The notes beneath the pieces are model-generated. The model had not been told where the DNA came from, ran no database searches, and saw only the letters and a program-made list of their open reading frames with translations. The position numbers and the translations under genes were made by a program. Positions 22,991 through 34,200 of a stretch of 64,000 nt of DNA are shown piece after piece. Where the stretch lies: contig NC_061121.1 in assembly GCF_002878395.1 (NCBI RefSeq), positions 132,908,126-132,972,125 of the forward strand. The letters run 5' to 3'. Position 1 is the stretch's first letter. Every line of letters begins with the position of its first letter. This DNA comes from Capsicum annuum (lineage: Eukaryota; Streptophyta; Magnoliopsida; Solanales; Solanaceae).

Positions 22991-24478
22991 TTGGAGGCAT
23001 TTTCCTGTAAGTACACTAATATTAGTAATAAAAAAATAAGAGAAAAATTAAAATTTAAAGTTCAATATGATTGGTTTCAGTTGGGTATGAGTGATAGGTA
23101 CTGTTCATACCCACTGGGTACAACTCGTATATCGGAGTCGTATCCTAGACAATGTATGACCTTTATTAACTGGCCAGCTTACGACTCCTCCTTAGTAGTC
23201 GTACCGACTGGGTACGACTTATGGCCAACAGTCGTAAGCTGGTTAGAAACGTTTATGCTATTATTAATCTTTCCTTGTGGTTACGTAAGTGTGTACGAGT
23301 AGTATGGTCTAGATACGACTTGTATGGCTGAGTCGTATCCATTCTAGAACTTTGAATTTGTTAGATTTCTATGATGTCAGTGGGTATGTGTCCCATTACG
23401 ACTCCCGTACCGGTGGGTATGAGTCGTATGGAGTCTTCTGTCCACTGCAACATAGAAGTCCAACTTCAAAGTTTGACTTTGATGATATTACCAAAGTACC
23501 CACTACTATATTTAACTATTTCTAGTTATTTAAATGCGAAATCATATCTAAAACTATTTCTAAACCCTAGTTCTTCCCTCATTCTCCATTTTCAACTCAA
23601 ATAGCATAAATAATCTATCAACAATCCATGAAATGAAGAAACTTGACTTAAACCAAGTTATCAATATCACATACTACTCATTTCAACTTACAATATAGCA
23701 AAAATAAATTTGGAAACTTACTTGGTAAGTGTAGAGTAGCTTGTTTCGATGTTGGGATCTTAGAGGCCCCAAATTCAAGTTAAAATCACACCAATTGACC
23801 GATTTGAGGTTGTTGGTAAGTGGATCGAGTTGAAAACAAGTTTATTTTTAGGATTAAAGTTCAAAATTGGGGATAAACTTATGCAGGTACGAGTTAGAAA
23901 TGTCGGGTGCTCTGTCGGATCTCAATTTCCTCTTATATATAATTATTGGGTCAGGTCTACCAAAGAACTAACCTAGTAAGTTAGGGTAGGAGTTGTTTAT
24001 ACAACTCAGACCCAGACTTACGGGTCATTTCTTTGACTCGTATTCTCCTGAGATCTTACCTGGGTTCTAGAAGTGGGACGACTCTTGGTCACGAATAGTA
24101 CCCAAAGGGTAAGACTCGTACTGGAGTCGTATTCATTCAAAAAAAATTTGTCTGGTTCTAATTGTTCTCGCAAGCCAATATGACTCCTACTCACGAGTCG
24201 TATTGTATAGATACAACTCATAAAGAGTTTGTATGATACCTTTTTAACTTCTGTGGATTTTTTTTGCATTCATTTTAGTCCTGCACATTGAACAAACACG
24301 TTACCCTATAAATAAAATAAGTATAAAAACATGGGTTGCCTCCCACGCAGTGCTTGATTTAACATCGTGGCATGACATGGCTAATTTGGATAATTAGACT
24401 TTACCAACTGACCTCATGGGTTGCCTCCCATGAAGTGTTTGATTTAACGTCGCGACACGATGCAATTTCCTTGATTAC
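22991..24478 (-). mobile_element. Athila-like element, 3' non-coding region
   Basis: This region follows the integrase end of the fragment at 24479-26083 in minus-strand order. It holds a tandem pair with the GGGAGGCAACCCA word (24331-24457) and many copies of TACGACTC and its complement GAGTCGTA (23090-23440 and 24000-24240). Similar words occur at 54930-55300. No protein was recognised; the frames here are short and run over the repeated words. The 3' LTR expected beyond it was not found, so the fragment is truncated on that side. Confidence 0.55.
24331..24465 (-). repeat. 85-bp tandem pair carrying GGGAGGCAACCCA
   Basis: Units start at 24331 and 24416 with ATGGGTTGCCTCCCA, followed by GTG-TTGATTTAAC and a C/G-rich end. 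The same word occurs once in the plus-strand Athila-like element at about 58251-58265, just after its coding region. It is therefore a conserved landmark after the pol end in this family. Confidence 0.75.
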
Positions 24479-26083
24479 TCAAACTTCATCAAGGTCAATA
24501 TCAACTAGCTCCTTAACCTCTTCTATATTTCTCATATAGTGTTTTACTCTGTGTCCGTTTACCTTTAATGGACTTGCACTATCCTTCTTTAATTCTAAAG
24601 CAACATAGGGGTAAACCTTTGTCACAGTGAAAGGCCCATGCCATCTTGACTTTAGCTTACCTAGAAACAAATAAAGCCTAGAATTGTACAGTAGCACTTG
24701 GTCGCCTTTTTCAAAAACCCTCTTCTCAATCTTTCGGTCATGATACAACTTCATCTTGTCCTTGTAGCGTACTGAACTATCATATGCCCAAAATTGGAAT
24801 TCATCCAACTCATTAATGTTATTCAACCTCGACTTGGTTGCATCCTACCACTCTAGATTCAGCTTCTTCAACGCCTATAGTGCCTTATGATCAAGCTCAA
24901 TAGGTAAATAGCAAGCCTTTCCATACATCAGCTGATAGGGTAAAGCACCTATGGGGGTTTTGTAAGCGTTACAATAGGCCCATAATGCGTCATCTAAATT
25001 TCTCGCCTATCCAGTCCTATTGGCATTCACAATCTTTGCTAATATGGACTTGATTTCTCTACTGGACACTTCAACTTGTTCACTAGTATGCGAATGATAA
25101 GGTTTTACCACCCTGTGATTCACACCATACTTTTTAAGCAGCCTCTTAAATAGATGATTAAAAAATATGACCCTCCATCACTAATAATAGCATGTGGCAT
25201 ACCGAATAGAGAAAAGATGTTCTTTCTCAAAAATGCAGTGACACTTCTTGCTTCATTGTTAGGAAGCCCAATTGCTTCCACCTACTTCGACACATAGTCA
25301 ACATCCATAAGTATGTACTTTATGCCACACAAACTCACAAAAGGTCCCATGAAATTTGTGCCCCATACATCAAACACTTTTAATTCTAAGATGAGGGTCA
25401 TAGGTAATTCATGTCTTCTAGAAATAGTACCTTATTGTCTACATTGATCACACATGGCAGCATAGTCATGAACATCTTTGTATATAGTCAGCCAATAGTA
25501 GTCGCATTGCAGGATCTTATGAGCCATGTGGGCCCCTCCATGATGACCCCAACTCGCGATGAATGGCTCACTTTAAGTATGCTCATCTCCTCTGTTTCAG
25601 GTATGCACTTACGAATGATTCTATCTGCACAGATTTTCAAAAGAGAAGGTTCATTCCAAAAAAAATTCTCACCTCGTGCATGAATTTCTTCCTTTGTTGA
25701 TATGAAAGATCTTTTGGGACTAGATCACTGGCTAAGTAATTTGCAAAATCTGTAAATCATGGAATTAAATATTAGAAGCTGCCAATATTTGTTCATCTGG
25801 AAAGCTATCATCAATCTCCAATCCCTTAGCAACCTTCTGCATAGCTTCCTCCTCTAGTCTAGACAAGTGATCTGCAACTTCATTTTCTGTGTCTTTTTTG
25901 TCTTTCACCTAGAAATCAAATTCTTGCAACAGCAACACCCAATGGATAAGCCTTGGCTTTGCATCCTTCTTAGCTATTAAGTACTGTAATACCGCCTGGT
26001 CTATGTGTACAATCAGCTTTGTCCCAATTAAGTAAGATCTAAACTTTTCAAAGGCAAAAACTACTACCAATAACTCTAGCAGA
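24479..26083 (-). pseudogene. Athila-like RNase H-integrase fragment
   Basis: In minus-strand order: an RNase H end with [20 protein letters not shown] and ENEVADHLSRLEEE (about 26060-25840), then an integrase zinc region and core (about 25560-25000) containing YVSK, NIFSLFGMPHAIISD and [20 protein letters not shown]. Last comes a 115-residue C-terminal part (24479-24826) with RKIEKRVFEKGDQVLLYNSR and KLKSRWHGPFTV, ending at DIDLDEV. These order and motifs are typical of the Athila/Tat branch of Ty3/gypsy. Stops break the RNase H and integrase, while the C-terminal 115 residues are open. Reverse transcriptase is cut off at 26083. Confidence 0.78.
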
Positions 26084-26354
26084 TGGGATGAAGAATTTAT
26101 TAGTGAGAATTTTAATATTATTTTTATAATATATTATTGTCTCACATTGTATTGCTTCCTTAACCAATTTTTATTTCATTAGTGGAATTGATTTTAGTCA
26201 TTAAGGAGTCTAGTATGGAGTGTAAATGTATTGTGCATTACTTGCACTTTAATGTCTGGGAGTTAGTTGATTTTTTGTTGCATTACACCATACATCTAAG
26301 GCAATATGTGCAGCATTACTCCATCTTCTAAATGCCATAATTTGGCACTTTTTA

Positions 26355-26454
26355 TACGATTTGCATGGCTGTTTCTTTCAGCCTTCTAACTTTCATTCTT
26401 TTGTTACGATTTGCATGGCTGTTTCTTTCAGCCTTCTAACTATCATTCTTTTGT
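26355..26454 (+). repeat. 50-bp tandem duplication
   Basis: TACGATTTGCATGGCTGTTT plus 30 more bases is repeated directly at 26355 and 26405 with one clear mismatch (CTAACTTTC versus CTAACTATC). The low divergence shows a recent event. Confidence 0.92.
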
Positions 26455-26659
26455 AAATCTTGAGCCATTAAACACAATTGGTTAGTAATGGTAGAATGTG
26501 GATATAAGTTACATGTAACTTCCACTCTTTATTCCTCCATTATCCTATTATTTTATGTGTTATAACCTTTTTAACTCTTGTAACCCTTATAACTCTTGTA
26601 ACTTCTATGTCATTCATCTACCACATTTATCTTCCTGTTCATTGCATGAAAGATTTCTC

Positions 26660-26673
26660 ACCTATAAATAGAG
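26660..26673 (+). promoter_or_regulatory. TATA-box-like site in the probable solo LTR
   Basis: CCTATAAATAGAGG is a good match to a plant TATA box and stands where a U3/R boundary would be expected. No transcript is shown by the sequence itself. Confidence 0.45.
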
Positions 26674-27015
26674 GTAGTCTTGCATGCATGTAGATAAAAA
26701 CACAAAATAATAGAGAGTTCACAAAAGTTAGTAAAAAAAGAGTTTATTAGTTGAAGGGAGGTGTTCTTTTTGTAAAGCTTTGAACTCAACTCTTATCCAG
26801 AGTTATTGAGTTGTTCTTTGAGAAAGGGTTGTTGTATCCTGTAGGGGACAAATCAAGAAGATTACTGCAGGAGTGATGAAACAATTTTGTTGCAGTGGAC
26901 TTAAATTTCCTTAAAGAGAGCGAGATATACGCGCCTCAGCCGAAGAAGAAGATAACTTTTGATTTTTCTTCACTTGTAATTTTCAGTTGTAATATTTATT
27001 GTAATTTCACCAACA

Positions 27016-28107
27016 GTACATAGATAACCTCCATCATACTTTAGATGCATATATGACCCTACCTTTAGTGTGAGGGGCATATATGTGTCATTTCATTAAC
27101 GGTATGAGCATATGTGTACTCAAAATATGACGAAACGTATATAAATATATTTTATCATAATTTGGGATATATTTGTCTCTTTTCCATAATACAAAATGGA
27201 GTATAAGTATTACATATGAATTTTGAATATTTCATTATAATTTAAGTTAGTTTACATTTAGAAATGTCTTATACTTGTTATCAAATAACAATTTTCGAAT
27301 TCATAAAAAATCTATAATATTGAATTTTAATGTATTACAACAATCCTTTACGTTTAATACAATCTTAATACATATCACACTGCCCCGCCACCGTACACCA
27401 GCTTTTTCTACCACGACCATCAAACTCCGATCAGATCTCCACCATCACCACCAACAGACCCATTACCTCTTTTTTGCCATTTTTTTCATTGAGCTAGCAA
27501 CCAAACTACTAGTGTTTTCTCCGACGAACTCACATCGCTAGAGCAACCAACAGTCACTACCCACTCCATTTTCCCAACGAATCAGCCACCAAACAACCCA
27601 CGTCTTCTCTAACAAACTCACATTACCGGAGCAACCAACAACTTCTTTACCCACTCCGTTTCTTTTCCATCATCCAATAACTCTAGCAAAATCTAACAAT
27701 TTCGACTGTGCCATTACTATTCCGCATGGATATTGTAGTGGCTATCGGAGTAGGACTGTTGATTGTTCGTTATTTCAACGTTGTCGCCAGAAAGACAAGG
27801 AGAACAGGAGAAACAAAGTTAAGAAAAAGTAGTGGAATTGTAATTATAGCTAAAACTAAGCTGTAAATTGTAATATATCAAAAATTATATTATACACAGT
27901 AATAAAATGTGTTAGAAAATATTAATTAGGTAAAAAAGGAATTAATTCCCAATTAAGTTCTCCCCTATTTGTCTAACCTTGAATTGGCTTTGTTCAACCA
28001 TTTTTGGGTCCATTGATCACTAGTGAATGGATTGAGGGCCCACCAAAAGGAGGATGAGCCCTATATGTTTAATACTGGTAACCCCGTTGGGTAACACAGA
28101 TAGCAAC
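27016..28107. other. non-coding stretch, nothing firm recognised
   Basis: No gene was recognised. An imperfect tandem repeat of about 88 bp lies at 27497-27666, each unit holding CAACCAAACTA- or CACCAAACAA-like starts and ACCCACTCC- ends. A short plus-strand frame (27275-27541) with histidine and threonine runs overlaps it but looks like chance coding in a C/A-rich repeat. Confidence 0.4.
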
Positions 28108-28190
28108 TACAGACGGACGGCATTTTTTTTTGGTTAAATGGATTTCCATTTAAATAAATAAAGGTAGTTAGTTCTTTACAGACGAACGGC
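28108..28190 (-). mobile_element. 55-bp 5'-truncated LINE retroposon with 14-bp target duplications
   Basis: TACAGACGGACGGC (28108-28121) and TACAGACGAACGGC (28177-28190) flank a 55-bp insert. Read on the minus strand, the insert ends in an A run, and its body (TTATTTAAATGGAAATCC) looks like the 3' end of an L1-type LINE. A long direct repeat plus an A tail is the mark of target-primed reverse transcription. The insert is too short to name its source with certainty. Confidence 0.6.
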
Positions 28191-28709
28191 GTTGCCACTT
28201 GCTTCGTGAGTCACTTATACTCACCCTGTTTCATTGTAATTAGGCATAATTTATTTTATATAGTGATTAAAAAATAATAAATTGAACGATAAATTTTATT
28301 ATTTTACACTTTACTCATATTAATAATATTCATTAGGCATAAAAATAGAAAGAGAAATTGAAATTGTAATTATTTACATTTAATATATACTGTTAATTGT
28401 AGGTGTAAAATGAAAAAAAATAATCTATCCTAATTTAGTAAGAGTTTAACTAATATTATGAAATATTTATATGTAGTACGATGACCAAATTAAATATGGG
28501 ACGAAGGAAATATTAGGATGGATGTGTTTCTCATAAAATCCACAATCCGAAACAAAAAATATACTAGTATTAATTTATCGGTTTAATGATTTGGTAAGGT
28601 TTAGGATGTTTGTAATTACCGAGTTATTGATTTGATAATAATTTATTTAATTTTTTTAACGGAATAATGATAATTCAATATATTTACTAAATTATAATGA
28701 TAAGCATTC

Positions 28710-28998
28710 AGTACCCCTCGAACTATGATCAAAGTTGTTACGGTATACATCAATTTCACGAGGGTGTTATTACCCCTTAATTCAATTTTAGCATATTTTT
28801 GCACCCTTTTGTACTAACGTGATACTTTATTACATAAAATGGGATCCACATCAAAGGTTCCACATCAGCTAAGGTTGACAAAAGATGTCACGTTACCATA
28901 AAAGAATGAAAAAATATGCTAAAATTAAGTTCGAGGATAATAGGATTCCGTAAAGTTGGAGTGTATCATGACAAAGTTGGTCATAGTTGAGGGATACT
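28710..28998. mobile_element. MITE with imperfect terminal inverted repeats (289 bp)
   Basis: The left end AGTACCCCTCGAACTATGA and the right end, read in reverse complement, AGTATCCCTCAACTATGA, match over about 40 bp with indels. The pairing continues inward (CAAAGTTGTTACGGTATAC against CAACTTTGTCATGATACAC). The interior is non-coding, with a further inverted pair around the AAAATATGCTAAAATT words. No target duplication was evident. The superfamily was not decided. Confidence 0.6.
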
Positions 28999-29026
28999 AG
29001 ATATTTCAGTCAATTATAATCATACC

Positions 29027-29360
29027 CTTAGATACAGTCATTTGATTTCTAGGGAATTTTGCCAGTTTCATTGCCTTAATTCATTTTATTTTTTTTGCTA
29101 TTTTGATCTTTCTATTAATGGATTTTTCGGGATTTACCTCTTCAATTATTTATCTCCTTGTTCTCTCTTGTGTCGTTTTTTTCTTTCTGTATCTTTAGAT
29201 ACATAGTCATTTGATTCTATGGAATTTTGCCAGTTTCATTGCCTTAATTCATTTTTCTTTTTTCTATTTTGATCTTTTTATTAGTGGATTTTTCGGGATT
29301 TACCTCTTCAATTATTTCTCCGCTTGTTCTCTCTTCTGTCATTTTTTTTCTTTTTCCCCC
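29027..29360 (+). repeat. tandem duplication, about 168-bp units
   Basis: Both units carry GGAATTTTGCCAGTTTCATT (at 29053 and 29221), GGATTTTTCGGGATTTACCT and a CTTGTTCTCTCTT stretch. The second unit differs by small indels and substitutions. An open frame at 29211-29477 is produced by this T-rich repeat and does not look like a protein. Confidence 0.85.
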
Positions 29361-30497
29361 TGCTTTATTCATTGGTTTGTCATTCCCTTTCTGACATTTT
29401 ATATAGCACATATATTATTAAGGATATTCAAAGTAATCGAAAAAGTCTTTGCTATAGATGTTGAAATGGCTCCGTGATAAATTGTGTCGAATAGTTCTGG
29501 CCTTTTGATTTACTGTCGATCTATCACTTATGGGCGAAAATCAGGCATAGCCCATTTCACTCCTCTTGTTGTTATTAAGAAGTATAGAATATCATAATTC
29601 TATCATAATTCCGAGTGTATGTACATTTAAAGGATTGAGAATTTATTTTATAAGGTCAATATAAATTACTTATTTCTACTTGATTTATTTAGTACATACA
29701 AAATGTACTAGCACAAAGAATCGAAACTATACTACTTTCGTAAATAAGATAAGTTAATCGATGCTACAATCATATCGATTGTTGAACACAAAATTTACAC
29801 TTATAAAAAACGGCAATTTAATCTTTCAAGTATAAAGTAAACTCGATACACCAAATCACTCACTATATAAATAACGGACATACAATTGAGTACATGACCT
29901 ATTTAAAAGTAAACTTTATTAAAATAAACAAATTATTAAAAAATTACTCCATAAGAAAAAATACTATAACAAAATGCATGTTACATAATATATCCTAACA
30001 AAATGATCTAATAGGAAGATATCAAGCTAATTCGATAGAGAATAATTAGATACCGATTCAAAATTTTAAATTCAAAATAGTATATATAGTTTATGCAAAT
30101 CAATAGTTGCAGTTTATATGTTGATATCGACCTATATGCCAAATGCCAATGGTAATGGTCCTGGCTGGACTTTGATAGAGCTAACTCACCGAACGTTGAT
30201 AGAGCCATAACACCTTCAATTCTTGGAGAATAGCTAGAGATAATGGATATATATAGCTAGCTTGTGCCAACTCCAACTATGGGTCAATATCTCTTTATTT
30301 GTTATCATGCATGCAACATTTTAGGTCACTGCTTTATCAAAAAAACAACATAGTTCATCATGTTTGAATTACCAAAGAAGACAATGGTACGTATACATCA
30401 TATCCTTGTACAGTAATTGGAATCCAACCATCGTTCTTCTTAGATACATTTTTGGGGGGTTATAAAAGTGTGTTATACGCAGCAACTAGCTACTCCA
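29361..30497. other. AT-rich stretch, no gene seen
   Basis: No protein, RNA or element was recognised between the tandem duplication and the copia element. This could be old host intergenic DNA. Confidence 0.4.
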
Positions 30498-30502
30498 ATT
30501 AT

Positions 30503-30967
30503 TGTTGGAATAGTAGTGTATTTTGTTCATTGAACCGGATTGGTTCACCCGTTTCATTCACTTGTTTCATTATTTGTCTGTTGCAACCTCAACATTATTC
30601 GATAATGGACTACATGGCTTGGGACTGATTTAATGATGATGATTGCATCCAACTTCAACAGATCATTGTACATATTGCTTTATACACGTATTATTTTATT
30701 TATTTTGTACACTCTAGGTAAATCTTTTATTTTCTTCTTTGTTTAGAAGTCTTTTTTTTTAGAAGATTATCCCCTTAGTTTCCTACGTTATTTAGAAGTG
30801 TATCCCTTTAGTTATTTTGTACCTTATTTAGGAGCCTTCATTTTGATTCTTTACTTGTATATATAGCTTATTGTACTAAGCAATTAATCATTCAAGAAAA
30901 CAGAAAAGAAAATTTTCCCTAATTCCTTTTGTTTTTCTTTTCCATAAATTTTTCGTTCATTCTTACA
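30503..30967 (+). repeat. copia 5' LTR (465 bp)
   Basis: It has TG...CA ends, a TATATATA stretch at 30858-30865 and a pyrimidine-rich R/U5 part. It matches the 3' LTR along its length. The TTATTTAGAAG word is repeated in its middle with fewer full units than in the 3' copy. Confidence 0.93.
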
Positions 30968-30986
30968 TAGTATTAGAGTCAGACTC
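30968..30986 (+). other. copia primer binding site (degenerate, tRNA-Met type)
   Basis: TAGTATTAGAGTCAGACTC directly follows the 5' LTR. It resembles the TGGTATCAGAGC site for tRNA-Met with two transitions near the start. Confidence 0.7.
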
Positions 30987-31284
30987 TTCCCAAATCTTTG
31001 TTCACTGATGCTAAGCGATCCCCATATTATATTATTCATGCTTCAGTTAACGAGGCATGTGCTTGCAGGAGAGTGTTAAGTATCTCACATAGGAAAAAAA
31101 ATGTGTAATTGATCTCCTTATATGGATTTTGGGAAATCCGTCTTCATGAGCTAGTTTTTGAGATTGAGTTAGGCCCAAGATCCATTCTTTACATAGTGTC
31201 AGAGCAAGGTTGATTCCAACCACCTTATTTCAAATATTAATCTTCGATTCTTGTTCACCTCGCATCTATTTTAATCTTTAATCA

Positions 31285-34200
31285 TGATCAACACTGCTTA
31301 GCTCACTGATGAAATAGCAGAGACAACATAGACCAACGGTGTTGTTCCAACTGCTGAATCTCCTGCAATTAAGATAATTGATCAAAGTCATTCTTACTAT
31401 CTCTATTCCTCGAATTACCTACGGATAAAAATCATTTTCGCTATTTTTTATGGCAAAGGTTATGGAGGTTGGAGAAGGTTAATAATTATTGCTCTTTCAG
31501 CCAAGAACAAGTTAGAATTTTTTGATAGATCGTTGATTATTTCTTCCTCAGATTTTAATATGCACAGTGCTTGGAACAGGTGTAACGACATGGTCCCATC
31601 ATGGCTGCTAAACTCCCTCTCGAAAGAAATTGCAGAGAGTATGCTATATTCCAGCAGTCCAAAGGATCTATAGAAGGATCTTAAAGAAATATTTGGTTAG
31701 ACAAGTGGAGCCAAGTTATTTCAACTTCAAAAAAGTTAAGTGAAACCACCTAGGTAAATACAAGTGTCTCAACTTATTTCACTAAACGGAAAAGTTGATA
31801 GGATGAACTGGATGCCTTTGAATACATTTTTTGTTTGCCTATATATCTGTGAGTATGGTGCTAAGGAAAATGGACGAAAGGCATACCAAGATGAATGATT
31901 GTTGCAGTTCATGATGGGATTGAATGATACTTTCATAGGTGTGAGAAGTAATATATTGATGTCTTCTCCCTTACCTTCTATTGGGTAGGCTTATTCACAC
32001 ATAATTCAGCATAAAAAACAGAGAAAAAATCATGTTCCAACAGTGTACCCTGGAGATTTATCATCCTTTCTTGCCTCTAATCAACCTACAGAAAGAAAAT
32101 TTAATGATTATAAAATACAGAATCATGATTTTAATTTCAAGATAAATGATTTAATTTGTAGTTACTGTAAGAAAAAAGGTCATACAATGGACAAATGATA
32201 TAGAATTCATAGATTTTCTGCTGATTTTAAGTTCACAAAACAGAGAAAATATCAAGAAACTGTTCAAGCCAACAAAGAGTTTTGACACTGCTAAGGAACA
32301 AATAAGCAGTAATGGTCCAACTATCATGTCCTTGACATAAGAAAATGTGGGACAACTATTGGTTTTTCTTCATCAAATCAAGACTACACAATGGAAATAC
32401 TCCTGAAGCTTCTGTCAGCATGAGTTTTGCAAGTAAAACTAAGTTTTTCAATTCTTATGCATACATAGTTAACATTAACAGTAATTCTTGGATATTAGAT
32501 AGTAGAGCTACTCAGCATATGACTCACACTAAATCAATTTTGACAAATTTCAAAGCTTTACCTAAAGCTCTCATAGTGACTCTCCCTACTTCATATAAAG
32601 TCAGAGTAACTCATTCAGGAACAGTCTGTGCACTACCAAATTTAGTGTTGCACAATATTTTATATATACTTTCTTTTAAATTCAATCTCTTGTCTATATA
32701 AAAATTATGCAAACGACTCAATAATTATGTGTTATTTACTCCAACTTCTTGTTACATGTTTCAGGGCCCTTCTCTGAGGAGCCCACTAAAAATTGGTAGA
32801 GAAAATTGAGGCCTCTGCATATTCAAATTAAGTCAGTCAGATCTTCTTTCTAATGCCCTAAACAAGAAAATCACAAGTCCTAGTTTAGGTTTCAATTCAG
32901 TTTCTAGTAATAAGTTTTTCAATTTTAGTTCCTATTCTAGTTCGTGTTTTACTTTGTTTGATTCCAAAATAAAAGAGAAATTATGACATTATAGACTGGG
33001 GCATACGTCTTTGAGTAATATGAGAAATATTTCTTTTTATTCCATTTCTTCTTGTAAGAATTTTGATACTTCTTGTGAGATTTGTCCAATGACAAAACAA
33101 TCTAAACTACCTTTTTCTACTAGTAACATCTCAACAAAAGATATTTTTTTGAGTTGATATATATTGATACTTGGGGACCATATAAAGAACTAATGCATGA
33201 TGAGCATAAATTTTTCGTACCATTATGGATGATTTGAGTAGAGTAATATGGACCTTTTTGTTATGTAATAAGTCAAATGCTTTCACAATTCTTAAATCTT
33301 TTTTAACTATAGTCGAAAGACAATTTCAAATCAAGGTCAAAATAGTAAGATCTGACAACGCTCTTGATTTAGGAAGTGTAGAAACTCAATCAAAATATAT
33401 TATTCATAAAGGGATTCAACACCAAACTTCATGAGTATCTACTCCACAATAAAATAGTGTGGTATAAAGAAAACACAGACATTTTCTAAGAAATATCTAG
33501 GACCCTTTTATTCCAATCACATCTGTCCATTCAATATTGGGGTGAAGTCTTTTGGTTGCAACCTATCTAATCAATAGATTTCCTTCAAAATTTCTTAACA
33601 ATAAAACACCCTTTGAGGTACTTTTCAAGATCGCACCTAACTATTCTAATTTTAAATATTTTGAATGTTTATATTTTATCTTCGCTTTATCTTCTCAAAG
33701 GTCTAAATTGACACCAGAGCTATTACATGTGTCTTTTTGGGATATCTACATGGAAATAAAGGCTACAAAGTTTTAGTTCTTGATACTAAGAAAATCATTA
33801 TTTCTAGAGATGATGTGTTTCATGAAAATGTCTCTTCTTTTGCTTCTTCTAAATCTAATGATCCCTACTTTTTGGTTCATACATTGATCCTAACTAATGA
33901 TTATAATGATAATACTTACACTAATCAGAGCATCTCACTCCCTATCTATCACTTTAACTTTGCCTCATGTACCCATTACTGTGGACCAGGTTTAACCCTT
34001 TGTTCCTTCTACTATCACGGATCGGGTGCAATGTCATGTTCCTCTTACTGTCATGGATCAGGTACATCCTCTTGTTCCTTCCACAATTAATATTTTATTA
34101 CTTAGGAGATCAACTTGAGAACACAAGATTCTTAGTCATCTAGAAGACTATATTTCCAATTCTGTGCACCTAGCTAATATAAGTTCTTGTTTCTCATCTC

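Larger units (their letters stand above)
26084..27015 (+). mobile_element. probable solo LTR, copia-like
   Basis: It begins TGGGATGAAG at the point where the Athila RNase H stops, and ends TTCACCAACA. A TATA-like CCTATAAATAGAGG lies at 26660-26673, with about 340 bp of transcribed-looking sequence after it, like the U3-R-U5 layout of an LTR. A 50-bp tandem repeat lies in the U3-like part. No second LTR, internal region or clear target duplication was found, so this is an inference from layout and ends. Confidence 0.4.

Noticed and set aside
24018..24269. Minus-strand 83-residue frame next to the Athila integrase
   Set aside because: It runs across the repeated AGTCGTA words, has no domain-like sequence, and lies in the known non-coding 3' region of the element.
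27275..27541. Histidine-rich 88-residue frame
   Set aside because: It overlaps an imperfect C/A-rich tandem repeat and has no recognisable family, start context or exon signals.
29211..29477. 88-residue phenylalanine-rich frame resembling a membrane protein
   Set aside because: It is produced by a T-rich tandem duplication. The other repeat unit is not open in the same way, and no codon constraint is apparent.
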